A DNA stretch of 64,000 nt from the NCBI GenBank assembly GCA_949710005.1, contig OX453272.1, forward strand, positions 5,481,673-5,545,672. Reading direction: 5' to 3'. Position numbers and translations under genes: made by a program. The notes under the pieces were generated by a model. That model was not told the origin of the DNA and did no database searches. It was given only the letters and a program-made list of their open reading frames with translations. The DNA comes from Ricordea florida. Lineage: Eukaryota > Cnidaria > Anthozoa > Corallimorpharia > Ricordeidae. This document shows, piece after piece, positions 49,101 through 60,363 of the stretch. The first letter of the stretch is position 1; each line of letters starts with the position of its first letter.

Positions 49101-52100
49101 AACAAAAAAATTGAAACATGGGATCAGTGCACTCTTTGAAGGAATGAATATCAAAACGCAAAACCAAAATGATAAAAAAAAGGGATCAGTTTTACTTGTG
49201 GCTCTCTATATCAAAAATGTGATCAGGTAAAACCTAAAATATTCAAAATCATTCTCAATTTCTCATCACAAGCCTAGTTTAGTTTTACCCCCTCCTATGC
49301 TCTCCACGATTATCTCGCAAAATATTTTCAAGCCTATTTATTCGCCTAAGTTACTTTGGAAAAACTCTATAAAAGGGCAAGTACTCCGAGGAAGGCCTCT
49401 GAAATAAACCGCTCGTTGAACAACATACAACTCTAAAGAGTCTGAGTACGACTACTGAGGTTGGAGAGGATAAATTGGGTAAAGCTTCAATAGGTAACCA
49501 GCACTTGTTTGTTATTAACAATTTTACAATGTAGTTGTAATAATTAGAACACTACCCTTTCATGTGAAATATCGTGATTAAAGATGCGTCACATTTGATT
49601 TGTTTTTTAGACATGAAATTCCAGCTTTCAGTCATATTTGTTCTCGTGCTTGCCATCGCTGTTTCTGCACAACCGGCCTTTGACATGGGAAATGCCGAGT
49701 ACGGGTTAACAGGTTTTGGTCAACAGCCACGTGACAATGAGATTCCCAAGAAGATGGCTGATAGCGTACCACAAGAAAAAAAACAGTGGGCACTGAAATG
49801 AACGCTGCTCACGGCTGTGTAGGGTGGTGTGGTGGTGGTGATATGTTCGTGACGGAAGCAGGTTCTTGCTGAACTGAAGGAGGAGAACAATCATACCTTA
49901 TCGAGAAAAATAAATTCCAAAGATAATTGCTTTACAGTAGAAATTGATGTAGTAAGGGAACTACTAAACTGAAAAAAACAAAATTAAAAAGCAAATACTC
50001 TGACTTAGTTGTTGTCTTGTTTCAGTAGTGAGGAGGGAGGGGTGAGGCTGGCGACTGACTAACCCCATGTGGGGGAGGAATGTGCCGCTGAGGGCTTGCT
50101 AACCCCATGTGACGTTGCTGCATATTTCCTCATAATAAACTTTATTGTCGAGGAGGTACAAACACATTACCTTCAGCTTTCGTATTGTATAGTATTTTCT
50201 CAAATTTAACACGTTTAAGCCTGTCCCAACTTAGGGCATGAATCTTTTTAACTTTATTAGGGATCATAAAAATCCGAGACCGTTTTTAAATTGGACCACA
50301 ATGACCGAATTTACATGAAAACTAAATGTTTATCTCAGGTAGGCTTTAATTAAAGAGCTAATTAAAGGTTTATGATATTGATTGCACCATGACTTCTAAT
50401 AAATTACACTACGCTACAGATTATGCTAGATTTCTCTGCGGCAAAGTATTTTCCAAATTCCCTTTTATCATGCATTGCTAGGCGATCGGTTGTAGACATA
50501 TTTTTTTTTTGGCACTACCCGACAATGTCATATTATCCTTAACTGAAATCTATCTCTTATAAAGGAGGAGAGAGCCACCAAAATCCAGTTAAGGCAAATT
50601 GATCGGGTAAAACCAGAAGGAAGCTAAAAATGTCGCCTTTATTATTTCCACGCAAATGCTTTAAATCTTTAACTATCTCCTAAGTTACTAAACTAGTAGA
50701 AAAGACTTCGTTTCCAGAGTTCAAGGTTAAAGACGAGAGGTGATAATATCTCTCTTCGGGCTTTAGCCCCCCCACTTTTGAGGAGGATGACATTTTATTT
50801 TGTTTAAGCTACAACTTTATACAAGCCTCGTCGGAAACTTTTCGCGTTTACGTATTTTTAACATTTTCTCAGCGTGTGCTTCCTTCCCACAGACGGGAAG
50901 CTTGTGTCCAAAAACCGCAGGTTAGCGTTGGAGACCGGAAGGCTGAGAAATAATCTCCAAAATATTGCTGTAAGCATTAAAAGTACCTTTCATTTTACGC
51001 TTTATCTAGGCTAATTATTTCAAGAAGTATGTCGCGGAGAATGTTGTAAATACGATTTCCGAGACTCTAGATTTCAAAATTTTCTGGGGGAGGATACCCC
51101 CAAACCCCCCCTACCAACTGGCGCCTCCGGCGCTCGTTTCCAGCCCCCCCACTTCAAAATACGCTCCGCCGTCCCTGGCCCGCTGTTTCTTTTCTCTCGA
51201 CATCGCCCCATCTCACGTCCCTGTGCTCTTGGTAACCCTTCAATCTAAACTGTGTGTTGTTTAACTAGATAGTGATAATAAGAGCCTCTGATGTCACTGA
51301 TGAAGAACAACCGAGTGTATCGTGGCCGTACAGAATATCAACTTCCTCATCTGTTATCACACGGCCAGCGTTTGGTTTGTTTTCTTTCCCTTCTTTTCTT
51401 AGTTCTTTTTGCTTTGCGACTGACTATCGCTTCTTTAATCTTTCGGAACTCCTTTCCTTCCGTAATGGTTGAGGAATACTCTTTCTTTCTTAAATTACGA
51501 TCAAGGCTTGAAACAAAAGACTTGAGCGATCTGAGCGATATAGGTTCGTATTGTTTTCCGTCTTTCTTTCGAGCTTGAAGCAGAAAATTGGCGATTAACA
51601 CGTCGAGAACTTTTGAATCAATATTTTTAATCTCTCTAAGCTCGTTCCGTAAAACTAAAAAGTTTTTTCTACACCCGAGACATCTCTCTGTGTTTTGCTC
51701 AATGTCTTGTTGTTTTCTTGATGCTGTACAAACTCGTCTAGGGAGCAACCAACCGACGCAAATCTAGAGCTTTCCTCCACCTTCGCCATTTTCGTAGGAA
51801 AAATTTGGAGGAAGCGCCGCTGAAAAAGCCGCCAAATCTATTTGAATGTAAACGATGCACGATTCTGATGGACGTTTACACTATCGTTGATTGGTTATAC
51901 TTCCACACGTGAAACACTTGTATGCCATTCTGATTGGCTGTATGGGCATTATTCACAAATCTATAGATTTCTAAAAATCAGCGTTATGGAATAAAATTCT
52001 CGTATTACGCGTTATAATCCCCAGTAAGGCCCTCGCGCTCGTTTAGTAAACGGTTTGTATTTTCAAATCGGATTCCATTCTGTTTATTATCCTTCAAATT

Positions 52101-55100
52101 CATTTCGCAACCTTTAAGAACAGCTTACCGCCAAACATCTAGTGGTTATAAGGTTGACTTTTCATGTTTTCTGGTACCGCTCTATAGACCAGCTGCTTAT
52201 TTTCTTCTTCTCACACAATAATAATAATAATAATGATGATGAACTTTATTTAAGTGTCAACTGTATCTAGCACTGACGTACTAATTGGGGACACTGTAAA
52301 GCACAAAATGAAATCAAATCATATCAAATTAACTAAATCAAATCAAATCAAATGTTGGTTTTTGTGGAGAGGGGAAAACCGGAGTACCTGGAGAAAAACC
52401 TCTCGGAGTAGAGAACCAACAAACTCAGCCCACATATCACGCCGGGGCCGGGAATCGAACCCGAGCCACATTGGTGAAAGGCGAGCGCTCTCGTCACTGC
52501 GCCAACCCCGCTTCCCAAACTTTTTACACTAAGGTAAGCCGCTCTCCCATTTTGACATAAAATTTAATTTCAGATTAAGGCCTTGAAAGATTTGAAGTTG
52601 GGCGATGATTTGGTGAATTTCCTCGGATATGGCCCATTCCACAACCAAAACTGCCGTCTCTTTGGTCACGTGACGCCGGTCACGTGACCCGTTGAGACCA
52701 GTGGCGTGCGAGCGAAAATATTTGACGGACTAATTACATTTAAGATTATCTGGCTTCACATGAACCTACCAATACAGCGTCCATGCCTGTCGTGTTCATA
52801 GCCGTCCTTGCATTTGCACTCATAAACACTTTTAACAAATGGGTCTGCAACACATGGATGTTTACCACAAAACGCCTTCATGTGCTTTGGACACAGACGA
52901 AAACTCGCTGAAAAGGAGCAAGAATTTTATGAAATTCACAGTAACATTTTTTATTATTTGGAAGGTCCCGTAATCGGGCAATTTAAGGGAAATCCTGAGT
53001 TGTGATTGGCTACCCTAGCGGGCAAGGTGGACTTATCTTGTACACTCGGAAATCGCGCATTGTCCCGCGAAACAAAACAAGCAAAACTGCCATAGAATAA
53101 ATCCTTTATTGAGCACGCTTGTTCGATCAAGATAGCTGGCTATTGTCCTCGTTCTTTAGACCCCGCTAGCAACCCCGTTTTACCTGGCAACTTATCTTAT
53201 GAGCAAGAGCTGCAAACTAAAGAGAACACTTTAACAGAAAAACCGCAGTTTTATTGACCAGTCGACTTCGACTCGGCCAATAAGAACGCAAAGAAAAAAC
53301 AAAGCAATAATGTAGTCACCTTGTCTCACGCTTGATAAATAACCTAGCTTTTTCTATTAGCTGTTTTAAGCAATGGCTTACGCGAAGTTTTGTCATAATA
53401 TTTTGAGTGGCAACTGCATAAATAGCATACATAACTGCAACGATCTTCCATTTGTTAGATTTTTCTTCCGCAGTTCAAAAATATGACATTTCATAATATT
53501 ATTCACGGTTATATAAGGCTTTGTGATACTCACGTCTGCATATTTTACCATTTCCAATGGTTTTTCCCAGACACAGGCACTTTCCTTTATAACATTTCGC
53601 TCTTGAACTGCATTGCTTATCAGCAGTGCAAGTCTGTGTCGGTCCTAAATAAAGAACATAAAAAGACTTAATCTAAAGAAATTATTTTTAAATATTGTCA
53701 CTTTTACCTCTTACTAACCGAGCTTGAAGGCCGTCTTGGGGAATATTGGCCTGAGGTCGGGGCTGTACGGAACGAAAAGTGTAGTAAAAATAGGCAATCA
53801 AAGACTGCATAGCTATCAATCGACGTAGACGTTCAAATTGTGCTGTTCTACCTGAAGAAAAATCAACTCACGCATTTCAATAAAATACTGTGTTTGGTTG
53901 TTGGAGAAAAAGGAGTGAAAATATAAAGAAAATAGCGACTGCAAATTTCACAAGTGTGGCAGAGCGAAAGCACGTCGAAGACTGGCTATCAGTGCGAATA
54001 TAAATTAGGCGAGAAATCGGAAGAGTATCGGACCCCGGTGAAAAGAATCGAAGAAAACGAAGAACATCACAGATAGTGCGATTATTTGCCGAAACTATTG
54101 TTACTAACGAATCTAATAGATGGACTAACACAGTTGATAGCATTGCATTTAAGGGCTCCACAGGAAAACCGTAGATACAATAAAATGGAACTACCTGGTT
54201 TGCATATTTTTGCATTTCCCGCGTAACCTTCTTTACACTCACACTTTCTATGCCTCACATTGCACTGGGAGTGAGGAAGGCAGTTGCCATGGTGAATACA
54301 GAAGTTGTCTATGAAAAGAATAAACAACTTTGACACTGTAAACCAAGATACACGCAGATTACAGAAAGTTGCAAGGATACAAGGAGACGGATGTGTAGAG
54401 GATATTGCATGGCCAGGAACCCATGGACTCCTGCCATGGCTGCGGAAAGATACAAAATTTCTCCTTGAGCGTTGAATGGCGAGAAACATATGTCCAAGCG
54501 ACCATTTCATTAATTTTCATTTTATTATGGAAAATTTAGTGGTATCTGAGTTCAAGAAAATCGATAAAAATGATATGCTTTTGCTTAAGACGCGGGTCGG
54601 CGTTGGATGGCTGAAAGCTAGAGTTGAAAGACTTGCACGCTCTTTGCTGATTGAGTAAGGATACTGAGCGACGCTTGCACAGATTTGTTAGACAGACAAG
54701 CGTCGTTGCCCCAGGCTGATGTGCGATTGTGTACTCAGGGTAGGAGTGTGGGGCTGGGTTGCTTTTGAGTTTTGCTGTCTTTGTCCTATTCAATTAAAGC
54801 TTCGGTGGCAGGCATTCTCTGGAATTTAGATTAAAACTCAGCTAAAAAATATTTCAAACTGACGTACTTCAAACATGATTACCTTTCGGTGCGAAACATC
54901 CCTTCACTTTCGCACGTCCAAAATATCCTTTGATACACTTGCAATAAGACTTCGGTCCATTCATTAAAACACATGATGAATGCCAGTACTTAGGGCTCAC
55001 AATACTAGCAATCTTACATAAGTTGCCGAACGGACATGGTCTTCCCTCTAAAACAAAGACAAACAGCAAAGCCATTGAAACTGTGCGCTTTGACACATTT

Positions 55101-56108
55101 TGAATGAGAAATAATATAATCATCAGATTCATATTTCGTGTTATATGAGGAATTATGCCGATCTCGGAAGAAATACATCTTCATACTAGAATGATCGTGA
55201 TAAGTTTACGTGTTAGGTGAAAAAAAGAATGCTGGAGTATAATACACACTTGTGCAGTATCTTTTTCCATCCCCAATAGCCGTAGGATCCGTGCAGTGAC
55301 ACTCTCTCTGTATACATTGTGCTTGACCTCTCAAACAGTCTTTGTTTGAGGAACAACTTGCCGGGTAAGCTGCAACGAAAAAAGAGTGTAGCATTAGTAC
55401 ATTACAGTGGCCGGTCGACATCTGCCACCACAAAACTTACTTGTTCAAAGGCAAGACTTATTTTCTCACTAGTTATAGTATTATCTTGTAGAAAAGGATT
55501 CACTCGTTTATTAGATTCGATTTATTGCGAATGAATCCGACTCAACTAGCTACACATACATTGTAGGTTTCTTTTATTCTATAACTCATGCGTTCTATCA
55601 TGCGCTTCAGCTGTCAATCAAAGACTGGAATTAATTAATAATTATTTATACTGTTCCCGGATGTGCGGTAAAATGAAACAAAACGATTTACAAAGACAAA
55701 AACGCAGCCGGAGGAAATTTTCTCACTCACGGCAAAACGTACTTTCACCCAGCAAAACTTTCTTTAAATCTTGCTCTCGACCTTCGACTCTCGACAATTT
55801 AACCTGAACCCTAGACAATTTACGCGCGACCCGCGACATTTTGCCCTCCACTCTCAACATTTTACCCTGGACCAGCAGTATTTTATCCTCGTCCCTCTGT
55901 ATCTTACCCTTGACGCTGGACATTTTACCCTCAATCCTCAACATTTTACCCTCAGTCCTCGACAAAAAACATGCAATTTACAGATTACAGATTACAGTTT
56001 AGGAGGTGAGTACTTACGTTGAGGATGCAGTTTGCTTGATGATGCGAAGCCGAGGAACACGATCAGTAAAGTGCAGAAAACAATCTCAGGCTTACCGATT
56101 GTCCCCAT
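43065..56108 (-). CDS. Gene C: GPI-anchor-type protein with 12 EGF-like modules
   Basis: Fourteen minus-strand exons, 1737 bases, 578 residues, open throughout: 56108-56018, 55369-55250, 55047-54883, 54308-54195, 53644-53534, 52907-52770, 47481-47353, 47199-47071, 46979-46854, 46680-46555, 45952-45827, 44426-44301, 43903-43793, 43189-43065. All internal exons are phase 1-1. The layout is: signal peptide (residues 1 to about 24), first, second, R, P and Q modules as in A and B, five DIDEC modules (247-458), a sixth DMDEC module (459-500), the last EGF (501-537), then a tail ending [14 protein letters not shown], typical of a GPI signal. A 5.3-kb intron between C6 and C7 hosts a nested gene. 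If two separate genes were really present, each would lack a start or an end, so one gene is the simpler reading. Role unknown; extracellular. Confidence 0.88.
43793..43903 (-). CDS. Gene C exon 13: last EGF-like module
   Basis: Residues 501-537. [20 protein letters not shown], then GKC. Counterpart of B16. Confidence 0.87.
44301..44426 (-). CDS. Gene C exon 12: calcium-type EGF with normal spacing
   Basis: Residues 459-500. [26 protein letters not shown]. It has the standard C-x-C, unlike C7-C11. Confidence 0.88.
45130..45775. repeat. About 105-bp satellite, six copies
   Basis: AATGGTCACACTGCATGG recurs at 45187, 45293, 45407, 45511 and 45615, with a decayed one near 45725. Each unit contains CAGTACAGTACTG, a short palindrome, and GATCCACAGATGAAAAAGT. 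In the C11-C12 intron; the same unit occurs in gene B. Confidence 0.85.
45827..45952 (-). CDS. Gene C exon 11: DIDEC calcium-type EGF, C-x2-C
   Basis: Residues 417-458. [30 protein letters not shown]. Its first 36 bases are nearly identical to C10, a recent duplicate. Confidence 0.87.
46262..46550 (-). pseudogene. Decayed tandem copies of the exon C10 3' end
   Basis: AAAGGTTACCGCAAGAGACG...CCTATGCCA occurs at 46345 and again at 46513 next to real exon C10. The following stretches (ATTAACACATTTTCGATCG, ACTAAACAATGCATTTTCC and a third near 46280) resemble the exon C10 donor end ACCAATACACTTTCCATCG. They look like failed exon duplications. Confidence 0.55.
46555..46680 (-). CDS. Gene C exon 10: DIDEC calcium-type EGF, C-x2-C
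   Basis: Residues 375-416. [30 protein letters not shown]. Decayed partial copies of its 3' end lie in the next intron. Confidence 0.87.
46854..46979 (-). CDS. Gene C exon 9: DIDEC calcium-type EGF, C-x2-C
   Basis: Residues 333-374. [30 protein letters not shown]. The usual G of GSY is replaced by A. Confidence 0.87.
47071..47199 (-). CDS. Gene C exon 8: DIDEC calcium-type EGF, C-x2-C
   Basis: Residues 290-332. [30 protein letters not shown]. Confidence 0.88.
47353..47481 (-). CDS. Gene C exon 7: DIDEC calcium-type EGF, C-x2-C
   Basis: Residues 247-289. [30 protein letters not shown]. First of five near-repeats. Confidence 0.88.
48150..48450. mobile_element. Palindromic MITE cluster
   Basis: GTGAATATTCACCTCGACTT...GTCTCGGTGAATATTCAC sits inside GAATAATTGTT/AACAATTATTC ends; an AATCACCT/AGGTGATT pair lies to the left. 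In the C6-C7 intron. Confidence 0.6.
49368..49375 (+). promoter_or_regulatory. TATA box of the nested peptide gene
   Basis: TATAAAAG with a likely start about 30 bp downstream. A 5' noncoding exon would follow (to a donor at about 49444 or 49459) and splice to the acceptor at 49610. Confidence 0.6.
49613..49801 (+). CDS. Small secreted peptide gene nested in a gene C intron
   Basis: The coding exon begins with ATG two bases after acceptor TTTTTTAG and encodes 62 residues. [19 protein letters not shown] is a textbook signal peptide, leaving a mature 43-residue chain that starts [13 protein letters not shown]. The chain has no cysteine, is rich in Gly, Gln, Pro and Lys, and contains two KK pairs. 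A TATA box lies 245 bp upstream and AATAAA 108 bp after the stop, so the unit looks like a complete short two-exon gene on the strand opposite its host. I do not recognise the family. A secreted defence or signalling peptide is possible; nothing in the sequence decides it. No Gly-Lys/Arg amidation site is seen, which argues against a typical cnidarian neuropeptide. Confidence 0.72.
   Translation: MKFQLSVIFVLVLAIAVSAQPAFDMGNAEYGLTGFGQQPRDNEIPKKMADSVPQEKKQWALK
49909..49914 (+). terminator. Polyadenylation signal of the nested peptide gene
   Basis: AATAAA, 108 bp after the stop codon. Confidence 0.6.
51347..51789 (-). pseudogene. Crypton-like (DUF3504) recombinase fragment, frameshifted
   Basis: Two overlapping minus-strand frames together give the N-terminal part of a DUF3504/Crypton-type protein. 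Frame one opens at 51789 with [14 protein letters not shown] and stops near 51655. Frame two resumes at an A-run (51663-51668) and carries [10 protein letters not shown], then [20 protein letters not shown], the most conserved stretch of the core-binding domain, and a basic end. The catalytic tyrosine-recombinase half is absent. It is a broken mobile element or captured domain lying in the C6-C7 intron. Identification rests on the RKKDGxxYEPxSL motif. Confidence 0.6.
52218..52516 (-). mobile_element. tRNA-derived SINE, second family
   Basis: Minus strand: A-box-like GGTTGGCGCAGTGACGAGAG, B-box GGGTTCGATTCCC, a body with AGGTTTTTCTCCAGGTACTC, then an (ATT)n-type tail at 52218. In the C6-C7 intron. 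The body differs from the SINE at 23351. Confidence 0.68.
52770..52907 (-). CDS. Gene C exon 6: EGF-like module type Q
   Basis: Residues 201-246. [21 protein letters not shown], then [16 protein letters not shown]. The only R-P-Q block of gene C ends here. Confidence 0.87.
52975..53345. mobile_element. Diverged relative of the palindromic element at 6133
   Basis: Shares TGATTGGCTACCC-AGCGGGCAAG, the AATAAATCCTTTATTGA motif, CCTCGTTCTTTAG and a CGACTTCGACTCGG centre. In the C5-C6 intron. Confidence 0.5.
53534..53644 (-). CDS. Gene C exon 5: EGF-like module type P
   Basis: Residues 164-200. [14 protein letters not shown], then [16 protein letters not shown]. Donor C|GTGAGT. Confidence 0.87.
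54195..54308 (-). CDS. Gene C exon 4: EGF-like module type R
   Basis: Residues 126-163. [14 protein letters not shown], then [15 protein letters not shown]. Counterpart of A4 and B4. Confidence 0.88.
54883..55047 (-). CDS. Gene C exon 3: second, long EGF-like module
   Basis: Residues 71-125. [34 protein letters not shown]. Counterpart of A3 and B3. Confidence 0.87.
55250..55369 (-). CDS. Gene C exon 2: first EGF-like module
   Basis: Residues 31-70. [15 protein letters not shown], then [17 protein letters not shown]. Nearest to B2. Confidence 0.88.
55777..55966 (-). repeat. 21-bp minisatellite, about nine units
   Basis: On the minus strand each unit reads as seven residues like MLRVEGK or MSRVARK. 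It lies in gene C intron 1 with no splice signals that would include it, so it is probably non-coding. Confidence 0.75.
56018..56108 (-). CDS. Gene C exon 1: signal peptide
   Basis: ATG at 56108, 30 codons plus one base, [20 protein letters not shown], ending CAA C|GTAAGT. The MGT start and the PQ|R ending are shared with gene A exon 1. Confidence 0.86.
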
Positions 56109-57218
56109 TTTGGAATTGTTCTAGAAATGCATTCCTTCCAAATCAAAGATTAACTACATGACTGTAATCGTTTGAAGGTTTCCATTTTCAAATAATTAAT
56201 TACGAAACTAAGAATTAAATTACGAAACAATGAATTCAATTACGTAACCATAACATTACAGTAGCGTGGTTCTCAAGCCCCAGACCCCTCTCGATATCGT
56301 TGTTCGTTTGACCAGTACCCTGTTGATGTAGTGAGCTTCAAGTTTTGCCAGCCTTTTCTTCCTCAGTCCTAGTTACTGTAACTTTGATTTTTACGCTTTC
56401 CTGTCTTGATTAGACGCATGCAATTTTGTGGGTAGAGACGTTTGTGTAAAATGATATAACAAGATGGAATTACTTGAACGTGTTCACCAAGATTAGAATA
56501 TTATGTTTAAGGTATTATTGTTGCTCTATGCGAGAAATAATTAATGTTTTAAGCGCGTTTTCGTACGTTTTAACATTTATAGTATGCGTCGAATTTTTTC
56601 AACACACGCGTAGACGCGCGCGGTCTGTTAGAGTTGTAACGCCGTCAACATGGGGCGATTTTTTTTCAGTTCTTGATATGTCTGAAAGTTTCTTTTCTGG
56701 AATAAAAAAACAACTGCAACGAAAGACGTGGTTTAATTTTCCTTTAACTGAACTCGACTAACAGTACAATAGAATTAAGAATTAAGTAATGAATCTAGTA
56801 TTTCATTAGTTATTTTATTTATCTCTTCATGTTTGTAAATGGTTCTTAGGAGGGGTTTCTCAGGTGGTCCGCCTTGTATGGGGTCGTCGACTCTTTTGTG
56901 GACTATCCTAATGACTCTGATTTACTTTCTTTTATCTCTGATCTCAGTCTTTCTCTTTGCCTTTCTTTCTCTCCCTTTTTTTTCACCTTTTCATTTATCT
57001 CCTCTTGCTTCCTCTTAATTCTTATAACTTATTTTTAGAGTACCATCTTTATTTCATTGTAGTGATTTTGCCATTAAATTGTAATAAATAAATAAATAAA
57101 TAAAAACAAGGCATTCTGGCCTATGGTCATGTGAGGTAATCGGACTAAAATGTCAGCCGTACATCTTAATGCTTCTGTGTATAAAATAATTTTCTCAGGT
57201 GTTCCTGTAACCAGTTAA

Positions 57219-57437
57219 ATGACACTACCTGGGAATCCGCACGTGAGTTCAGATGCTGTCGAGAAGTTGATTTCGCTACTGCAAAGCTTGTATTTATGGC
57301 ACTATTATATTGAGCAAGTCGCATACCGCATCGCCCAGCACCCAGACGAAATTTCTCTTACCAACAGTACAGTTCTTAAACTAGTTGCTCCTCTTCTTAA
57401 AGCCAAGGATGGAATGACGCAGAGGCGGCACTTCTGA
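57219..57437 (+). CDS. Possible small protein, 72 residues, unknown
   Basis: An ATG-initiated frame just downstream of a good acceptor (TTTTCTCAG at about 57199). The translation starts MTLPGNPHVSSDAVEKLISL and has mostly helical-looking, balanced composition unlike the surrounding repeats. I recognise no domain. It could be the last coding exon of a small gene or chance. Confidence 0.3.
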   Translation: MTLPGNPHVSSDAVEKLISLLQSLYLWHYYIEQVAYRIAQHPDEISLTNSTVLKLVAPLLKAKDGMTQRRHF

Positions 57438-58914
57438 AAACAGGGCTAAACGTTAACTCCAGTGCTTGGTTGCCAGACGGGCCAGTTTCCTTGAATTCTC
57501 AGTGACCCATCCCAAAGTGAAGTAGCCCTAGATTTTTCCTTCAGAGTCATGTGGCAATCAGAAAATCAAAATGGCGTCTATATGTTGTAAATGTGGATCA
57601 CTCGTGAAATCACTGTTAAAACGGCTCGGAATTTCCACTTCAGAACTAAAAATACACTAAAATGGATGATCTCAGAGTCCAGGCAAAGAAACGAAGAGAA
57701 AGGTAGTCCAATTAAACAACAAATTGAGTTTATTTTTAACTTTATACTTCGCATAATTTACATTGCAACTTTTCGAAATTCTGTAGCGTAGTCGCACATC
57801 GGGCGTTCAAACCTTAACTTTTGGTAGCCCTGGTCAGTTTTAACTCGCCACTGGCGACCGTACGACCGCCAATTTTTAGCCCTGTGAAAATCAGTAAGTA
57901 CTATATTGTGTTTTGGTTTTCGATTTGGTTTTTGTGTTTTGGTTTTCGATCGCGTTGTAGCTATTAAGGCTCATAACACTGATTCATTTCACCTAGCCAG
58001 CACGCGTCGATCTCTCTTACAGAAGCCATAGGTTAGTGAAAATCAGAGCGATTATGGTCACAGGTCACCGCCGCTTTTGAACAAAAAACCTTGGCAGCCG
58101 GTTCACTAGCTGTTGTGCATTTGTAAGGGTCAGTAAAGTAATACTGATGAAGCAAGTAACACAAGAAAACAGTGACGATCAAACAACTCTTTATTTGTCA
58201 CTCGTCCTTAGATCCTTAACTCAAGTTTGACATCTTTCAAGTTCAAAGCGGAAACTGCAATCAAATACAAAACAAACTGAACGTTAGTCAGCAGTACAAA
58301 AATGCACCCAAATGCAGAAATGAGAAATTTGGCAAAATTTGGCAAAATTGGGCAAGGCAGGGTTTTGCCAAAATTTGGCAAGCGTGCAAATTTGGCAGAA
58401 ATGGAAAATTTGGCCAATGAGTAAATCTACTTTTATAACATAGCGACGTTATTACGCACACTCTTATTGGCTGGCTAGTCGTAAGATCTGGATATTGCAC
58501 TGTGATGGTGCACGCTATGACGCCGCCTTGTCAACTGGCAAAACAATTTCGGGCTTCTTGCAGAAAATACTTTTATTTTTCAAAACAATAGCAATTTTTG
58601 CTGAGCTCGAAAATTGGTTTCCAAACTTTGCATGAAATTCCGATTTTGTGAACACGTATATTGCCGACAATAACAACGACAGAGGAGAAAATATGGTGAA
58701 AAGTCGGAGTCACGAAAACGAAACGCCTTCCACTCGGCCCGTTTCCGAATTTGTCGAAAGAGAGTCACAAAACCATGCTAATCCAAGATCAACTGTCAGA
58801 ACGGACAAAGACATCTACACATCGATCTGTTTATTTCAAACTTTCATGAAAAATTTTGTTGCTTTTGTTAAAAGTTCTTAAAATTCGGGTTTGTCAAAAC
58901 CACATTTATTGTGG

Positions 58915-59060
58915 GGATAGTTTCTAAAAAACTGGTGCTCTGTCGGTGGGGAATTGAAACACAACAAATTGTGTAAATCAAACGCGTTGATTAAGTAAGT
59001 TATACCACCGTAAGGTAAAGGGGAGGTGCTGACGTTTCGAGCGTTAGCCCTTTGTCGGAG
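58915..59060. repeat. Dispersed repeat with GACGTTTCGAGCGTTAG, copy 2
   Basis: Same orientation and order of blocks as 32390-32600. A related GCGTTAGCCCTTCGTC lies near 44206. Confidence 0.6.
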
Positions 59061-60363
59061 TCGTCTATAGCCGGCCCGGCTTCTGTGGGCTTTTGTCGGT
59101 CACGGCTTCGCCTCTACCGACTCTTACGCCCGCTTCGTGCTCTCGCAACTATCCGCGTGCATCCAGAACTAGATACTGAATGCTAAGCATTGACCTTTGA
59201 TTATTAAGCCCGTTTAAATTGTGGAACCTTCCATATGCTGAATCTAATGCTAATTAAGAAAATCTTTTGTTCTAAGTAATTTGCATTAAATTTGGCACAT
59301 GAAAAATTCTCGGCTTGAAACAGGCCTGACGGGGCTTCATGGAGGCGTGGTAGGTTACGTAAAAACGGCTGAAATGGCAGGTCTGGCGAAATTTCTCCAC
59401 ATCTACCATTCTTGTTTACGTGGCGGGTGTATTTCTGGTCATAAGTGCTTAGTTTATTCGCTTTTTGCGTTATTAATGGCTTGGAAACATTACCTGTTTA
59501 ACGAGAACAGCCGGTTCCCATTTTTAAACCATCACCCGAGGTATCCGAGGGACACTCACACTTCATCCAAACACCCATTCCAGTAATGCAACGGGATTCA
59601 CTTACACAAAGCAATTCGGCTATTGTGGCGAGAAATCCCTTGCATTTCCCTTTCAAAAAGGCAAAAAAATTTTAGCAAAGTTAAAAAAAGAAAATGTTGG
59701 CATAATGCAAGGAAAGTTGAATTCACAAGCGTTGGAGTCATAGGACTACTGAAAAAAATAGTCTTTCTTCCCCATTCTGTCACTCGCTGTTCCTCAGTCT
59801 TGCAGCTCTCCCGTATCTGAACTCCTGAAGGACGCTATTAAAACAAGAAAAATTGTACCCTGTGCCGCAGACGAAACTAAGCACGTCTTTAAGATTAGAT
59901 GTACGACGCGGGTGAAAAAGATTTTGTACATTTAGGTTCAATTTTTTATAGAAACCATCACAATCTCTATTTGTAGTGACCAAGCTTTGAACAGGACACT
60001 TGATTGGTTTTGCTCCATATCAGTTCTTCACTTTACATCGATCCACTGAATTCAGTGTGAGTGCGGTCTTTTTTGTCCACTTTGTCATTTGCAGAAGAAA
60101 ACTCTGCACAGGAGAAAACAAGTTTTTTTAAGGGCCCTGATTAGATAAATGCACGCAAATGGATTCTGGTTGCAATGGCTCTTTCGCTGAGTCAGTCCAT
60201 AACCTTTTCGGGCCCCTAAATCCAATCATTAGGTATATTTTCTCTAGTTCTGCTATACTTATGATTAATTAAGAGCCGTTTAATTTTGTCTACCATCAGT
60301 GATACTCGAATTTATCACCGTGATCGTACCCCTTCTCAAGGTCGTCTTAATATGACTACTATT

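Noticed and set aside
47353..52907. Splitting gene C into two genes at the 5.3-kb intron
   Set aside because: The upstream half would lack an end and the downstream half a signal peptide; phases match across the gap and the order parallels gene B.
55771..56022. Open frames of about 80 residues on both strands
   Set aside because: They are products of a 21-bp minisatellite inside gene C intron 1.
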